A program made the translations under genes and the position numbers. Under the pieces are notes generated by a model, which did no database searches, was not told the DNA's origin, and was given only the letters and a program-made list of their open reading frames with translations. A stretch of 64,000 nucleotides of DNA from an uncultured Alphaproteobacteria bacterium (GTDB lineage Bacteria > Pseudomonadota > Alphaproteobacteria > Rs-D84), in NCBI GenBank assembly GCA_934255455.1, contig CAKQNS010000005.1, positions 4,816 through 68,815 on the forward strand, in the 5' to 3' direction. Shown piece after piece: positions 8,355 to 17,513 of this stretch (the stretch's first letter is position 1; the number at the start of each line of letters is the position of its first letter).

Positions 8355-9435
8355 TTAATCTCGAGACAACGCGGCCAGCATAAAATCATCCAGGTCACCA
8401 TCTAATACGGCGGCAGAATCGGTCTTTTCAACACCAGTGCGAACATCTTTGACCAATTGATATGGATACAGAACATAATTTCGAATTTGGCTGCCCCATT
8501 CAATTTTCTTTTGCGCGGCCTTGGCGGCGTCTTCGGCAGCGGCGCGTTTTTGTAATTCTAATTCATACAGGCGCGACCGCAGCATTTTCATGGCCATTTC
8601 TTTGTTTTGAATCTGGCTGCGTTCATTCTGGCATGTGACAACGGTGTTCGTTGGTATGTGGGTTATGCGAACGGCGCTGTCGGTTTTGTTTACGTGTTGT
8701 CCGCCCGCGCCCGATGAACGATATGTGTCAATGCGCAGGTCTTTTTCATTTATTTCAATTTCAATTGTGTCGTCAACATCCGGCCAAACATCAACCGACG
8801 CAAAACTGGTTTGGCGTTTGCCGTTGGCGTTAAATGGCGAAATACGAACCAGACGATGCACGCCGATTTCATTTTTCAGCCACCCGTACGCGCGGTCGCC
8901 ACTGATGCGATATGTAATGTTTTTTATTCCAGCAGTGTCGCCTTCGTGTTCTTCGATAACCTCGGCCGTGAAACCGTGGCGTTCGGTCCATCGCGCATAC
9001 ATACGCGACATCATTTGTGCCCAATCTTGGGCCTCGGTCCCGCCGGCGCCAGCCTGAATGAACAAAAACGCGCCATTATTATCGGCTGGCTCGCGGAACA
9101 GGGTAATGAATTTTGCCTGGTGCGCGGACGCCCCCAATTTTTCAATTGCCGACAAAACATCGGCATCGTCGGGCGCCATATCGTACAAATCAACCAGGGT
9201 TTGATATTCTGATTCCAAATTGCGTAATTCGGTCAGTTGTTTTTCCAGACCAGATTTTTTTTGCAACAGCGCGCGCGCGGCGTCCGGGTTATTCCATAAA
9301 TCCGGGTTGTTTGTTTGTTCGTTTAATTTGGCAATTTCAGATTCCAGTTTATCTGGGTCAAAGAAACCCCCTGACGGCAGAAATGTCGTCGTGGATTTGT
9401 GTCAAAGTTTCATTTGGTATCAACATGCGTTGCAT
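8355..9435 (-). CDS. prfB: Peptide chain release factor 2, made by programmed +1 frameshift
   Basis: RF2 releases peptides at UAA and UGA. The short first frame starts at the ATG at 9435 (MQRMLIPNETLTQIHDDISAVRGFL) and ends at an in-frame TGA at 9358-9360. A +1 shift at CTT-TGA-C continues into the long frame (DPDKLESEIAKLNEQTNNPDLW...), giving about 359 residues, close to the usual length. The long frame carries the RISPF segment that recognises stop codons and SSGAGGQHVNKTDSAVRI with the catalytic GGQ. No clear ribosome site precedes the ATG; an alternative ATG lies at 9426. Confidence 0.95.
9358..9372 (-). other. prfB programmed frameshift site
   Basis: On the minus strand an internal Shine-Dalgarno AGGGGG (9367-9372) is followed by TTT-CTT-TGA-C. 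This is the known autoregulatory site: when RF2 is scarce, ribosomes pause at UGA and slip to +1. Confidence 0.95.
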
Positions 9436-9492
9436 AGTATCAATTTATTTGCCCAAATCAATATTTTTCTGGTGATGGGGGTAAATCAGTGT

Positions 9493-9521
9493 TTGCCTTT
9501 TAATATCAAATATGGTAAAAT
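9493..9521 (+). promoter_or_regulatory. Promoter of the secreted protein gene at 9544
   Basis: TTGCCT (9493-9498), a 17-nt spacer and TAAAAT (9516-9521), followed by GAGAGGG before the ATG. Confidence 0.65.
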
Positions 9522-9543
9522 TTCTACAACGAGAGGGAAATGG

Positions 9544-10788
9544 ATGAATAAAATATTCAGTATTTTTGGCGTACTTGGTGTGGTTTTGTGGGGTGCAAAT
9601 GCGGGCGCGGTGTCGGCGGGTACAACAACCGGGAACGGCAATGCGCGATATGTGTCGGTAAACACCACAACGACCAGTGGCGGTCGCGGCAACGCCGGGA
9701 TTGCAAACGCGTATAAAACCAATCAACGCAATACTTATTTTATGGTGACACAGCCGGATGTCGATTCCGCATGTCGTGAAAAAATTTATAAATGTTTGGC
9801 CGATTATTGTGGCGATGTGACCGTTGTTCCGGGCCAGCGTCAATCAAAATGCCAATATGCAACGGAAAGTGAACTGTACAATTATGCACTTTTGTGTCTG
9901 CAAAAGGACACATCGGTGTTGTTGCCACAATACAATACAAACACGCGTACGGGGGGCGGTGGTATGAATACCGCGGCGCGTCTGTGCCCCGCCTATGTGC
10001 AACAGGAATTGTTGTCATACCTGTCAATGTCAAATATGGCAACCCAGTTGTCTAAATCGCATTCTGATTTGTGTATCCAACGCCGTCAAGAGTTAGAGGC
10101 CGCCATGGCGTGCCACTCGGTTGCGTTGGCGTATGGCAACGAAACAACCAGTATGTTGACCACACAGTTGACCGACTATTGCGGTGCTGGCGTCGCGGGG
10201 GGCAGTGCCGAAATGGTGACCCGTTTTGCCAATGCCGGTAATGTTGGTGCAAACATTTGGGGCTGGGCGGAAAAGATTGTTAGTTTGGATTTGAATAAAA
10301 AGGGTTCTGATTGGCAATCGGCGGTTGATGCTGTTTTGGCGGGCTATACAAACCGTATGAATTTGGCGTGTGGCGATGATTTAATGGTAAATACATCGAC
10401 CACCACATCCGGCACATCGTCGGAACCGACCGCATTGCAAACCGCGGCGGCGTTGGCGGTTGGTATGGCGTTCCCGGGCACGGAAACCGAACGCGAAAAC
10501 CCAAATGAAACCCAGCCAGTGTATATGGAAATTACATCTATGTCTGAATTGTGGGATTATTCCACCGCGCACCAGGTTGTCCAGGCCGGACTGTCCAATG
10601 CCTCAACAACCCAGAACGCGTTTTTAACATCGGCGCAAATGGATAATATGCAATCGGCATATACCCGCGGAACCAAGGCTTTTATTATCCGCGACAGTGC
10701 GCGTTGTTATGTTGTTCCGGTTGCAACGATGACCAGTGCTGAAACATCATTGTTGGCGCAAATGTTTGCAAATTGCGTCAATAAATAA
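9544..10788 (+). CDS. Secreted Cys-containing protein, function unknown
   Basis: A 414-residue protein starting MNKIFSIFGVLGVVLWGANAGAVSAG, a clear Sec signal peptide with cleavage after an Ala-rich site. A low-complexity Thr/Gly/Asn stretch follows, then a Cys-rich part (CREKIYKCLADYCGD...CQYATESELYNYALLC) and further scattered cysteines, probably disulphide-bonded outside the cytoplasm. GAGAGGG precedes the chosen ATG. The plan, signal peptide then low-complexity linker then C-x6-C-x3-C near the start of the folded part, resembles the larger protein at 47873-50389. No family name is recognised. Confidence 0.75.
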   Translation: MNKIFSIFGVLGVVLWGANAGAVSAGTTTGNGNARYVSVNTTTTSGGRGNAGIANAYKTNQRNTYFMVTQPDVDSACREKIYKCLADYCGDVTVVPGQRQSKCQYATESELYNYALLCLQKDTSVLLPQYNTNTRTGGGGMNTAARLCPAYVQQELLSYLSMSNMATQLSKSHSDLCIQRRQELEAAMACHSVALAYGNETTSMLTTQLTDYCGAGVAGGSAEMVTRFANAGNVGANIWGWAEKIVSLDLNKKGSDWQSAVDAVLAGYTNRMNLACGDDLMVNTSTTTSGTSSEPTALQTAAALAVGMAFPGTETERENPNETQPVYMEITSMSELWDYSTAHQVVQAGLSNASTTQNAFLTSAQMDNMQSAYTRGTKAFIIRDSARCYVVPVATMTSAETSLLAQMFANCVNK

Positions 10789-10800
10789 TTGTTGATGTAT

Positions 10801-10828
10801 AAAAAAAACCGCCATTTGGCGGTTTTTT
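10801..10828 (+). terminator. Terminator after the secreted protein gene
   Basis: Stem CCGCC/GGCGG flanked by eight A and seven T, so it could work in both directions. Confidence 0.9.
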
Positions 10829-10842
10829 TATTGTGTTATTCC

Positions 10843-10871
10843 TTGAATATATATGTGTTTTTTGGTATAAT
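10843..10871 (+). promoter_or_regulatory. Promoter of amiC, nearly leaderless
   Basis: TTGAAT (10843-10848), a 17-nt spacer and TATAAT (10866-10871). The -10 ends 10 nt before the ATG at 10882, leaving a leader of about 3-4 nt and no ribosome site. Confidence 0.75.
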
Positions 10872-10881
10872 TCGGGGCGAC

Positions 10882-12072
10882 ATGAAAATATCAAGACGCG
10901 GTTTTTTACAGGTCAGTTCATTTGCAATTATGGCGGGAATTTGTATGCCACGCGTGGCATTCGCGGCGCGCAATTCATTAAAATCGGTACGCACCGGCGC
11001 GCAGCCCGGTGGCAAAACGCGTTTGGTTATTGAAATGGCGGCACGGCCATCATATTCGTTGGCGTATGGGCCAAATCAATTGATTGTATCATTAAATAAT
11101 ACCGGGGCGAATTCGTCATTGGCGCCCAAAATGGCCAGTGGCACATTGGTAAAATCTATCACCCAGGCCCAGGTTTCTGACCGCGTACAAATAATCGCAA
11201 ATTTAACCAATCAAATTGATGAGATTCAAAAAAGCCAGATAATGATTCTGGAACCCAACGGCGACAGCGGTTATCGTTTGGTCCTGGATTTTGCGGCTGG
11301 CACGGGCGCGGGTGTAAAAACAGCCGCCGCGGCCACAACCGGGGGTGGAAATTCAAACACGAAATCAACCACGCAATCGCAAACACCCGCCGGGAAAAAA
11401 TATGTTATTGTGATTGACGCCGGCCACGGGGGCAAGGACCCCGGTTGCATTGGTAAAAACGGGACCAAGGAAAAGACGGTTGTTTTGTCGGTGGCACGCA
11501 AATTGCGCAATCAATTGGATTCAAACGGTTTCAAAACATATCTGACGCGTGGCGATGACACGTACTTGAAATTGGCCGAACGCGCCGCAATTGCCGAGAA
11601 GCGCAAGGCTGATTTATTCATATCATTGCATGCTAATGCGAACCCTAATCGCGATATGCGTGGATTTTCGGTATATACATTATCGGAAAAGGCATCGGAC
11701 GAGGAAGCTAAAAAATTGGCCGAGGCCGAAAATGCCGCTGACAAAATCGGGGTCGAGGGGTTCACCGATTTTGAACCGAATATTCGCAGCGCTTTGTCCG
11801 CATTACAACAACACGCCGTTGCCGAAATGTCCGAAGAATATGCGGGCGGTGCATCACGCGCGTTCCGTAATGCCAAAATAGAACAACAACGCGGCCCCGA
11901 TGTGCGTCATGCGCCGTTTGCGGTGTTGCGTTCAACCGTGCCGGGGGCCCTGATTGAATTGGGGCATCTGTCCAACGCGGGCGAAGAAAAATTGTTAAAA
12001 TCTGACGCGCACCAAAACAAATTGGTCGCGGCGATTGTGAAATCTGTAAAAAATTATAATTTTGATGTCTAA
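10882..12072 (+). CDS. amiC: N-acetylmuramoyl-L-alanine amidase, AmiC type, Tat-exported
   Basis: Zinc amidase that cuts the amide bond between muramic acid and the peptide to separate daughter cells. The 396-residue protein begins MKISRRGFLQVSSFAIMAG, a twin-arginine signal (SRRGFLQ), as in AmiC of E. coli. An AMIN-like domain (about 45-140) follows, then a Thr/Gly/Ser linker and the Amidase_3 domain from about 173 with VIDAGHGGKDPG (zinc His), DLFISLHANA (second His) and PGALIELGHLSN (catalytic Glu region). The start is fixed by the Tat motif and the promoter just upstream. Confidence 0.92.
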   Translation: MKISRRGFLQVSSFAIMAGICMPRVAFAARNSLKSVRTGAQPGGKTRLVIEMAARPSYSLAYGPNQLIVSLNNTGANSSLAPKMASGTLVKSITQAQVSDRVQIIANLTNQIDEIQKSQIMILEPNGDSGYRLVLDFAAGTGAGVKTAAAATTGGGNSNTKSTTQSQTPAGKKYVIVIDAGHGGKDPGCIGKNGTKEKTVVLSVARKLRNQLDSNGFKTYLTRGDDTYLKLAERAAIAEKRKADLFISLHANANPNRDMRGFSVYTLSEKASDEEAKKLAEAENAADKIGVEGFTDFEPNIRSALSALQQHAVAEMSEEYAGGASRAFRNAKIEQQRGPDVRHAPFAVLRSTVPGALIELGHLSNAGEEKLLKSDAHQNKLVAAIVKSVKNYNFDV

Positions 12073-12271
12073 ATATAAACCGTTATGGGTATATTTGTCG
12101 AAATGTCCCGATGTGCGCGTCACGCTGGGGTTTGACCAGGTTGCCGAAATCACAGGATTCAAATTTGACCATGCATTTTTGACATTCAAACGCGAATTGA
12201 CCGCGTATGGGTGGCGGTTTGAAAAATTATCACTGAAAAACCAGACCGTATCATTTGTTCGTAATCAATAG
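12065..12271 (+). CDS. Small protein resembling DUF7662
   Basis: A 68-residue protein whose ATG lies within the last codons of amiC, so translation is probably coupled. The pattern KYKPLWVYL, then LGFDQVAEITGF, then GWRFEKLSLKNQTVSFVR resembles the DUF7662 arrangement (YxPLxxYL, a short helix with an ILG-like motif, then GWxVxxV and VxF near the end). Those small domains are suspected to bind nucleic acid or sit in toxin-antitoxin or regulatory contexts, but the function is not known. The assignment is from memory of the motif pattern and is tentative. Confidence 0.5.
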   Translation: MSKYKPLWVYLSKCPDVRVTLGFDQVAEITGFKFDHAFLTFKRELTAYGWRFEKLSLKNQTVSFVRNQ

Positions 12272-12282
12272 AATATAAATAC

Positions 12283-12310
12283 TTGCATTGTAAAACAAAA
12301 ACTGTATAAT
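12283..12310 (+). promoter_or_regulatory. Promoter of tRNA-Ser(CGA)
   Basis: TTGCAT (12283-12288), a 16-nt spacer and TATAAT (12305-12310), 12 nt before the tRNA 5' end. Confidence 0.8.
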
Positions 12311-12322
12311 ATCGGCCGTTGC

Positions 12323-12412
12323 GGAGAAGTGGCAGAGTGGTCGAATGCGCGCGACTCGAAATCGTGTATACGGGCAACCGTATCGGGGGTTCAAATCCCT
12401 CCTTCTCCGCCA
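12323..12412 (+). tRNA. tRNA-Ser(CGA)
   Basis: Acceptor GGAGAAG/CTTCTCC, anticodon loop CTCGAAA with anticodon CGA, a long variable arm (TATACGGGCAACCGTATC) typical of tRNA-Ser, T-arm GGGGG-TTCAAAT-CCCTC, discriminator G, encoded CCA. It reads codon UCG. The ATL gene begins 16 nt later. Confidence 0.95.
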
Positions 12413-12428
12413 GAAAGATTTATTTCCC

Positions 12429-12773
12429 ATGAAAACATTTAATGAACAGGTTTATGATGTCGTTGCACGCATCCCGTCGGGACGTGTGGCAACATACGGT
12501 CAAATTGCGGCAATGATTGGTCGTCCGCGTATGGCGCGGTTTGTGGGTTATGCATCAAATAATAAAAACAGTTGGCATCTGCCGTGGCATCGCGTTGTGT
12601 TCAAAGACGGCGGCCTGTGCGGTGAACCATATCACGATGAACAATATAAATCCCTGCGTGCCGAGGGGGTAAAATTCACCCCTGACAAACGCGTCATAAT
12701 GGAACAATACCAATGGAATCCCGACCGCGATGGTGTGCCGTTGGACATTCGCGATTTTCCATTGGTATTTTAA
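12429..12773 (+). CDS. Alkyltransferase-like protein (ATL)
   Basis: A 114-residue protein of the MGMT DNA-binding fold. The alkyl-acceptor motif PCHRV is replaced by PWHRV (Trp53), the signature of ATL proteins, which bind O6-alkylguanine without repairing it and hand the lesion to nucleotide excision repair. Supporting segments are RIPSGRVATYGQIAAMIGRP (helix-turn-helix with the Arg finger) and ARFVGYASNN. It starts just after tRNA-Ser(CGA), so it may be read from the same transcript. The C-terminal tail (EQYQWNPDRDGVPLDIRDFP) is typical of many small ATLs. Confidence 0.88.
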   Translation: MKTFNEQVYDVVARIPSGRVATYGQIAAMIGRPRMARFVGYASNNKNSWHLPWHRVVFKDGGLCGEPYHDEQYKSLRAEGVKFTPDKRVIMEQYQWNPDRDGVPLDIRDFPLVF

Positions 12774-12780
12774 TTTTTCT

Positions 12781-13497
12781 TTATTTCCGTGGCAATTTTT
12801 TGAATGTCAAAAACCATGCCTGTACATCTTGATTTTTATCCGCTCGCCGCATCCGCGCGTCCATTTCGGTGGTGGTTGCTGGCGACGACACCACAACATC
12901 ATCGCCCGGCACCCAGTTTGCCGGGGTTGATACATGGTATTTATCGGTGGTCTGTAATGCCACCAATGCGCGGAGAATTTCGGCAAAATTGCGTCCGACC
13001 GACGGTGGATAATATAAAATAGTGCGGATTTTCGCATTGGGGTCTATGATAAACACCGCGCGTACGGTTTTTGTGTCGGTGGCATGCGGATGTATCATTC
13101 CGTATTTGTTCGCTATTTCCATTGTCATATCGTCAATAATCGGGAAAGTAATATTGATGTCATGCAAATCGCCAAAGCTCAGGTGGCGTATCGCCTCTAT
13201 CCAGGCCAAATGCCCCGTCAGTGTCCCGACCGACAATCCGATGATTTCGGTATTTAATTTTCGGAATTCTTCAATCATCGATTGAAATACCATAAATTCA
13301 GTTGTGCAAACAGGGGTGAAATCCGCCGGGTGCGAAAATAAAATTACCCATTTTCCGGCATAATCAGTGGGAAAATTCACTGTGCCATTTGTGGTTTGTG
13401 CGGTAAACGCCGGCGCCGTATCCCCAATCAGTGGCATGTGTGGCATTTCCGTGCCTTCTGTGTGGTGACATTGGCAATCATGAATAAAATCGTGCAT
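12781..13497 (-). CDS. Peroxiredoxin, 1-Cys / Prx6-type
   Basis: Thiol peroxidase that reduces hydrogen and organic peroxides. The peroxidatic Cys lies in HPADFTPVCTTEF (about residue 64) after GKWVILFSHPADF, and the Prx6-like C-terminal region YYPPSVGRNFAEILRALVALQTTDKY...TPANW is present. No obvious resolving Cys follows, so a 1-Cys mechanism is likely. The start MHDFIHDCQ is preferred over an ATG four codons upstream because GGAG sits at the right distance. The N-terminus carries an unusual Cys/His cluster (HDCQCHHTE), which could bind metal or serve as a thiol pair; that is speculation. Confidence 0.9.
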   Translation of the reverse strand: MHDFIHDCQCHHTEGTEMPHMPLIGDTAPAFTAQTTNGTVNFPTDYAGKWVILFSHPADFTPVCTTEFMVFQSMIEEFRKLNTEIIGLSVGTLTGHLAWIEAIRHLSFGDLHDINITFPIIDDMTMEIANKYGMIHPHATDTKTVRAVFIIDPNAKIRTILYYPPSVGRNFAEILRALVALQTTDKYHVSTPANWVPGDDVVVSSPATTTEMDARMRRADKNQDVQAWFLTFKKLPRK

Positions 13498-13646
13498 ATT
13501 TAACTCCATTGGTTATACAGATTAAATGGTATCATGCGGGGACGTTTCAGGCACCAAGAACCTTTTCACATATAAAAAAACTTTACTCTTGATAAAATGT
13601 GCTATGATATAAATAATATATAATGGAAAAAGAAAAGGAAAAGTAA

Positions 13647-13925
13647 ATGAAACGTTCTGATATTGTTCGCACTATCCAGGTTCAATTCAAGCACATGCGC
13701 CCGACCGATGCCGCGGCGATTCTGGATACTGTGGCCGATCACATGATTGAATCTATTGCCGCCGGAAATCGCATAGAGGTTCGCGGTTTCGGCACATTCC
13801 AACCACGCGCCCGCGCGACCAAGGTTGGATATAACCCGTGCACGGGTAAACCAATGCCGTTGCCGGCCAGCACGACCATATTGTTCAAACCCAGTCGTGA
13901 ATTGACCAAGAAAATGAATGGATAA
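13647..13925 (+). CDS. ihfB: HU/IHF-family DNA-bending protein, IhfB-like
   Basis: A 92-residue histone-like protein. The opening KRSDIVRTIQ, the helix DAAAILDTVADHMIESIAAGNRIEVRGFGTF and the beta-arm region with YNPCTGKPMPLPA (the Pro that intercalates into DNA) match the HU/IHF fold; the Arg-Gly-Phe-Gly turn and start are closest to IHF beta. A Cys in the arm tip (NPCTG) is unusual. AAAGGAAAAG lies before the ATG. accDA starts only 3 nt after its stop codon, so the two are co-transcribed. Confidence 0.85.
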   Translation: MKRSDIVRTIQVQFKHMRPTDAAAILDTVADHMIESIAAGNRIEVRGFGTFQPRARATKVGYNPCTGKPMPLPASTTILFKPSRELTKKMNG

Positions 13926-13928
13926 AAA

Positions 13929-15668
13929 ATGTTGTTTGGTAAAAAATCCGGAATAAAAAACGACGACCGCGCCCGATATGACAAGGTGCGCCGTTTAATG
14001 TGGATTAAATGTGAATCTTGCGGTCGATTGGTTTATTACAAGGACTACAAGGATAACCTGTATATTTGTCCGCGCTGTGGTCGTGCGTTTATTATGACCC
14101 CAAAACAGCGTTTGGATTTGTTGTTTGATAATAATGATTGGACACGTCTGGATTTACCGACCGTGTCGGACGACCCGCTGAACTTTGTTGATCGTATGCC
14201 ATATCGTGACAGATTAATCGAGGCCCGCAGTGACAACGGCAATCACGACGCGGTTGTTGCGGCCGACGGTGTGTTGGGCGGAATTCCAACGACCATTTGC
14301 ATATTGAATGGCGATTTTATGATGGGCTCGATGGGGCGTGCGGCCGGCGATGGAATTATTGCCAGTATGGAACACGCGATTGAATCACGTCGTCCGTTTG
14401 TTATGGTCGTGGCGTCTGGTGGTGCCCGTATGCAGGAAAACATTTTGTCGCTAATGCAAATGGCGCGTACAACGGTTGCGGTAAATCGTCTGCATGCGAA
14501 TGGTATTCCGTACATTGTGCTGTTGACCGACCCAACATTTGGTGGGGTGACGGCATCTTTTGCAATGTTGGGCGACATTCATATCGCGGAAAGTGGCGCA
14601 CGTATTGGCTTTGCCGGTCGTCGCGTAATTGAACAAAATATTCGCGAAAAATTACCGTCCAGTTTCCAGACCGCTGAATATTTGTATGAACATGGTATGG
14701 TTGATATGGTTGTGCCGCGTGATGAATTGCACGATGTGCTGGCACGCGTATTGGCGGTTTTAACAAAACAACCACGTGAACCAAAACCAATAAATGTATC
14801 AACCCCATTGAGTGATAATAAAAAAATTCGCGGCATGGGCGAAACCGACGCGTATGACAAGGTTTTGTTGGCGCGTAATGAAAATCGCCCGCATTTTTTG
14901 GACTATATCAATGGCATTGTTGACGATTGGACATATCTGGCGGGCGACCGTCTGTATGCCGAAGATCCCGCCATGGGCAGCGGAATTGGTTATTGGCGCG
15001 GCATTCCGGCCGTTATTATTGGCCAGGAACAGGGCCGCACCATTGAAACCCGTCAAAAACACCGCTTTGGTATGGCGAATCCCGATGGTTATCGCAAGGC
15101 CCAGCGTATGATGCGTCTGGCGGAAAAATTTAATTTACCACTGATTTCATTGTTTGATACCGCGGGCGCATTTGCTGGTCGCGAGGGCGAAGAACGCGGT
15201 CAATCCCAGGCGGTTGCGATGTCTATGTCGGTGGGGCTGTCCATTAAAACGCCGTATGTGGCCGTCAACGTGGGCCAGGGCGGATCTGGTGGTGCAATCG
15301 CAATCGGTACGGCCGATCGTGTGCTGATGATGGAAAATGCGATTTATTCGGTAATTGCGCCTGAATCATGCGCCAGCATTTTGTGGAAAGACAATAAATT
15401 CAAGGCCATCGCCGCCCAGGCAATGAAATTGACCGCGCGCGATATGGCGGATTTGAATGTTATTGATGGCATTATTGACGAGCCTGCCGGCGGTGCACAC
15501 ACCGATTGGCAAACGACAATGGAATTGTTGTCGTCGGTCGTTGCCGAAAATATCCGTGAATTGCAAGAAATCCCCGCATCGGAATTGCCGACGCGCCGGG
15601 CTGAAAAGTTTATGGCAATGACGCGCGATGTTGAAATATATGGCCCCGAACATCCGTCGGAACACTAG
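13929..15668 (+). CDS. accDA: Acetyl-CoA carboxylase carboxyltransferase, AccD-AccA fusion
   Basis: Carboxyltransferase half of acetyl-CoA carboxylase, which makes malonyl-CoA for fatty-acid synthesis. A single 579-residue chain contains the AccD part (about 1-285) with its zinc ribbon C28, C31, C47, C50 and the crotonase-like core (ASGGARMQENILSLMQM, PTFGGVTASFAMLGD), followed by the AccA part (about 300-579; YLAGDRLYAEDPAMGSGIGYWRGIPAVIIGQEQGR, PLISLFDTAGAFAGREGEERGQSQAVA, GQGGSGGAIAIGTADRVLMMENAIYSVIAPE). In most proteobacteria these are two genes. The reading frame is intact across the junction. A strong terminator follows. Confidence 0.95.
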   Translation: MLFGKKSGIKNDDRARYDKVRRLMWIKCESCGRLVYYKDYKDNLYICPRCGRAFIMTPKQRLDLLFDNNDWTRLDLPTVSDDPLNFVDRMPYRDRLIEARSDNGNHDAVVAADGVLGGIPTTICILNGDFMMGSMGRAAGDGIIASMEHAIESRRPFVMVVASGGARMQENILSLMQMARTTVAVNRLHANGIPYIVLLTDPTFGGVTASFAMLGDIHIAESGARIGFAGRRVIEQNIREKLPSSFQTAEYLYEHGMVDMVVPRDELHDVLARVLAVLTKQPREPKPINVSTPLSDNKKIRGMGETDAYDKVLLARNENRPHFLDYINGIVDDWTYLAGDRLYAEDPAMGSGIGYWRGIPAVIIGQEQGRTIETRQKHRFGMANPDGYRKAQRMMRLAEKFNLPLISLFDTAGAFAGREGEERGQSQAVAMSMSVGLSIKTPYVAVNVGQGGSGGAIAIGTADRVLMMENAIYSVIAPESCASILWKDNKFKAIAAQAMKLTARDMADLNVIDGIIDEPAGGAHTDWQTTMELLSSVVAENIRELQEIPASELPTRRAEKFMAMTRDVEIYGPEHPSEH

Positions 15669-15675
15669 TAATCAA

Positions 15676-15702
15676 ATGCCCCACATGTGTGGGGCATTTT
15701 TA
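15676..15702 (+). terminator. Terminator of the ihfB-accDA unit
   Basis: A long stem ATGCCCCAC/GTGGGGCAT followed by TTTTTATAATTTT. Confidence 0.92.
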
Positions 15703-15714
15703 TAATTTTCACAC

Positions 15715-15743
15715 TTGCAATCGGGAAACAGTTTCTGTATAAT
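15715..15743 (+). promoter_or_regulatory. Promoter of tRNA-Ser(GCU)
   Basis: TTGCAA (15715-15720), a 17-nt spacer and TATAAT (15738-15743). Confidence 0.85.
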
Positions 15744-15760
15744 ACCCACCGCAACTATGC

Positions 15761-15848
15761 GGAGCGTTGGCAGAGTGGTAATGCAGCAGATTGCTAATCT
15801 GTGACCGCGTTTAGTGGTCCATAGGTTCGAGTCCTATACGCTCCGCCA
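15761..15848 (+). tRNA. tRNA-Ser(GCU)
   Basis: Acceptor GGAGCGT/ACGCTCC, anticodon loop TTGCTAA with anticodon GCT, long variable arm, T-arm with GGTTCGAGTCC, discriminator G and encoded CCA. It reads AGC and AGU. Confidence 0.95.
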
Positions 15849-15997
15849 GAATTGCATTATTCTGGCCATGACAATCAAATTTATTACTTTTTGTTGTTGT
15901 CGTTAATTTTTGCCACGCAGGCGGGCATATTTCGTTTGCAAAAAATCCAACAATTTATTACAGTTTTCCGTATCAGACAAAGTAAAGGAAGCGAATT

Positions 15998-17431
15998 ATG
16001 ACATTGAAGATATATAACATTATGACACGCCAAAAACAAGAATTCGTCCCGTTGACACCGGGGGCGGTTAAAATGTATGCGTGTGGCATTACTGTGTCGG
16101 CTGACGCGCACATTGGACACGCGTATCAATCGGTTGTCTTTGATGTTATTACGCGCTATCTGTCATATTTGGGATACAATGTAAAATATGTTCGCAATTA
16201 TACCGATGTTGACGATAAAATCATTGCAAATGCCAATAAAATTGGTGAAAATCCCATTGATTTTGCAATGCGATATATGGCAAAGACCGATGCGGAAATG
16301 GACGCATTGGGCAATAATCGTCCAACAATTATGGCGCGCGCAACCCAATGCATAGACGATATTATCGCATTTGTTCAAAAATTGATTGATACGGGTCACG
16401 CCTATGTTTCGGAATTTGGCGATGTGTATTTCAAACTGTCGTCGTTTCCAGATTATGGCAAATTGTCGCATATTCAAACAAACAAGAATGAAATCGGCGT
16501 ACGCAAGGATATTGAACCGGGCAAACTGGACGATGCAGATTTTGCATTATGGAAATCGGCTAAGCCTGGGGAAATTTACTGGGATTCGCCATGGGGACGG
16601 GGACGCCCGGGTTGGCACATTGAATGCAGTGCCATGAACATGAAATACCTGGGCGAACAGATTGATATTCATGGTGGCGGGCGCGATTTGGTTTTCCCAC
16701 ACCACGAAAATGAAATCGCACAAACGGAATCGCTGACGGGGAAAACATTTGCAAACTATTGGGTACATTGTGGCCTGGTCAAGGTAAATGGTCAAAAAAT
16801 GAGCAAATCATTGAACAATGGCATATTGTTGCAAGATGTTTTGGAAAAATACGATGCCGATGTTATTCGATTTGCACTGTTGAACAACATGTATTCAAAT
16901 GACATTGATATTACGGATAATTTTTTTCCAAATGCGATGCGTCATGTATACAAAATGTATTCCGTTATGAACGCGGTACGCGGGCGCGACTATGCGGCGG
17001 CAAACGCCGATAAAACGGCCCAGATGGTGCAAAACATTGCTGACGAATTCCGCAGTGCTATGGATGACAATTTTAACACATACGGCGTTATTGTAAACGC
17101 GTTCAAATGGTTTGATTTCGTATCGGCAGAATTGGCGAAAAAACAAACCGAATACGATTTGGTCGCAATTGTTGAAAAAATCCGGGAATTGTTCGGTGTA
17201 TTGAATATTCTGCAACGCAATCCGGTGGAATATATTGACGCAATGCGTGGTCAAATGTTGGACAAAAATGGTATCACAGCCAACGAAATTCAGGCGCAAA
17301 TTGATGCGCGCGCATCGGCCAAGGCGTCGCGTGACTATGCGGCGGCGGACGCAATTCGGGCGGACCTGTTATCGCGGGGCATTGCACTGATGGATTCGCC
17401 GACCGGCACCACATGGGACATTGTTCTGTAA
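15998..17431 (+). CDS. cysS: Cysteinyl-tRNA synthetase
   Basis: Class I aminoacyl-tRNA synthetase charging tRNA-Cys. The 477-residue protein has the HIGH motif (HIGHAYQ, about 36-42), zinc-site residues in [14 protein letters not shown] and PHHENEIAQ, and KMSKS ([10 protein letters not shown], about 266-275), followed by the DALR-type helical domain. Length and motif order are normal. AAAGGAAG lies before the ATG. It sits downstream of tRNA-Ser(GCU), separated by about 150 nt in which I see nothing else convincing. Confidence 0.97.
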   Translation: MTLKIYNIMTRQKQEFVPLTPGAVKMYACGITVSADAHIGHAYQSVVFDVITRYLSYLGYNVKYVRNYTDVDDKIIANANKIGENPIDFAMRYMAKTDAEMDALGNNRPTIMARATQCIDDIIAFVQKLIDTGHAYVSEFGDVYFKLSSFPDYGKLSHIQTNKNEIGVRKDIEPGKLDDADFALWKSAKPGEIYWDSPWGRGRPGWHIECSAMNMKYLGEQIDIHGGGRDLVFPHHENEIAQTESLTGKTFANYWVHCGLVKVNGQKMSKSLNNGILLQDVLEKYDADVIRFALLNNMYSNDIDITDNFFPNAMRHVYKMYSVMNAVRGRDYAAANADKTAQMVQNIADEFRSAMDDNFNTYGVIVNAFKWFDFVSAELAKKQTEYDLVAIVEKIRELFGVLNILQRNPVEYIDAMRGQMLDKNGITANEIQAQIDARASAKASRDYAAADAIRADLLSRGIALMDSPTGTTWDIVL

Positions 17432-17459
17432 ATTGTGCACCGTTTTGCACACTTTTATC

Positions 17460-17488
17460 TTGAATCTGGGGCAATTTTGGTGTATATT
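17460..17488 (+). promoter_or_regulatory. Promoter of the DUF1013 gene
   Basis: TTGAAT (17460-17465), a 17-nt spacer and TATATT (17483-17488); the ATG at 17514 has AAGAGGA before it. It may also drive rpoD. Confidence 0.75.
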
Positions 17489-17513
17489 GCCCCCAGCAAC
17501 AAGAGGATTATTC

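Noticed and set aside
8355..9435. prfB as a frameshifted pseudogene
   Set aside because: The shift occurs exactly at the conserved programmed site with its internal Shine-Dalgarno.
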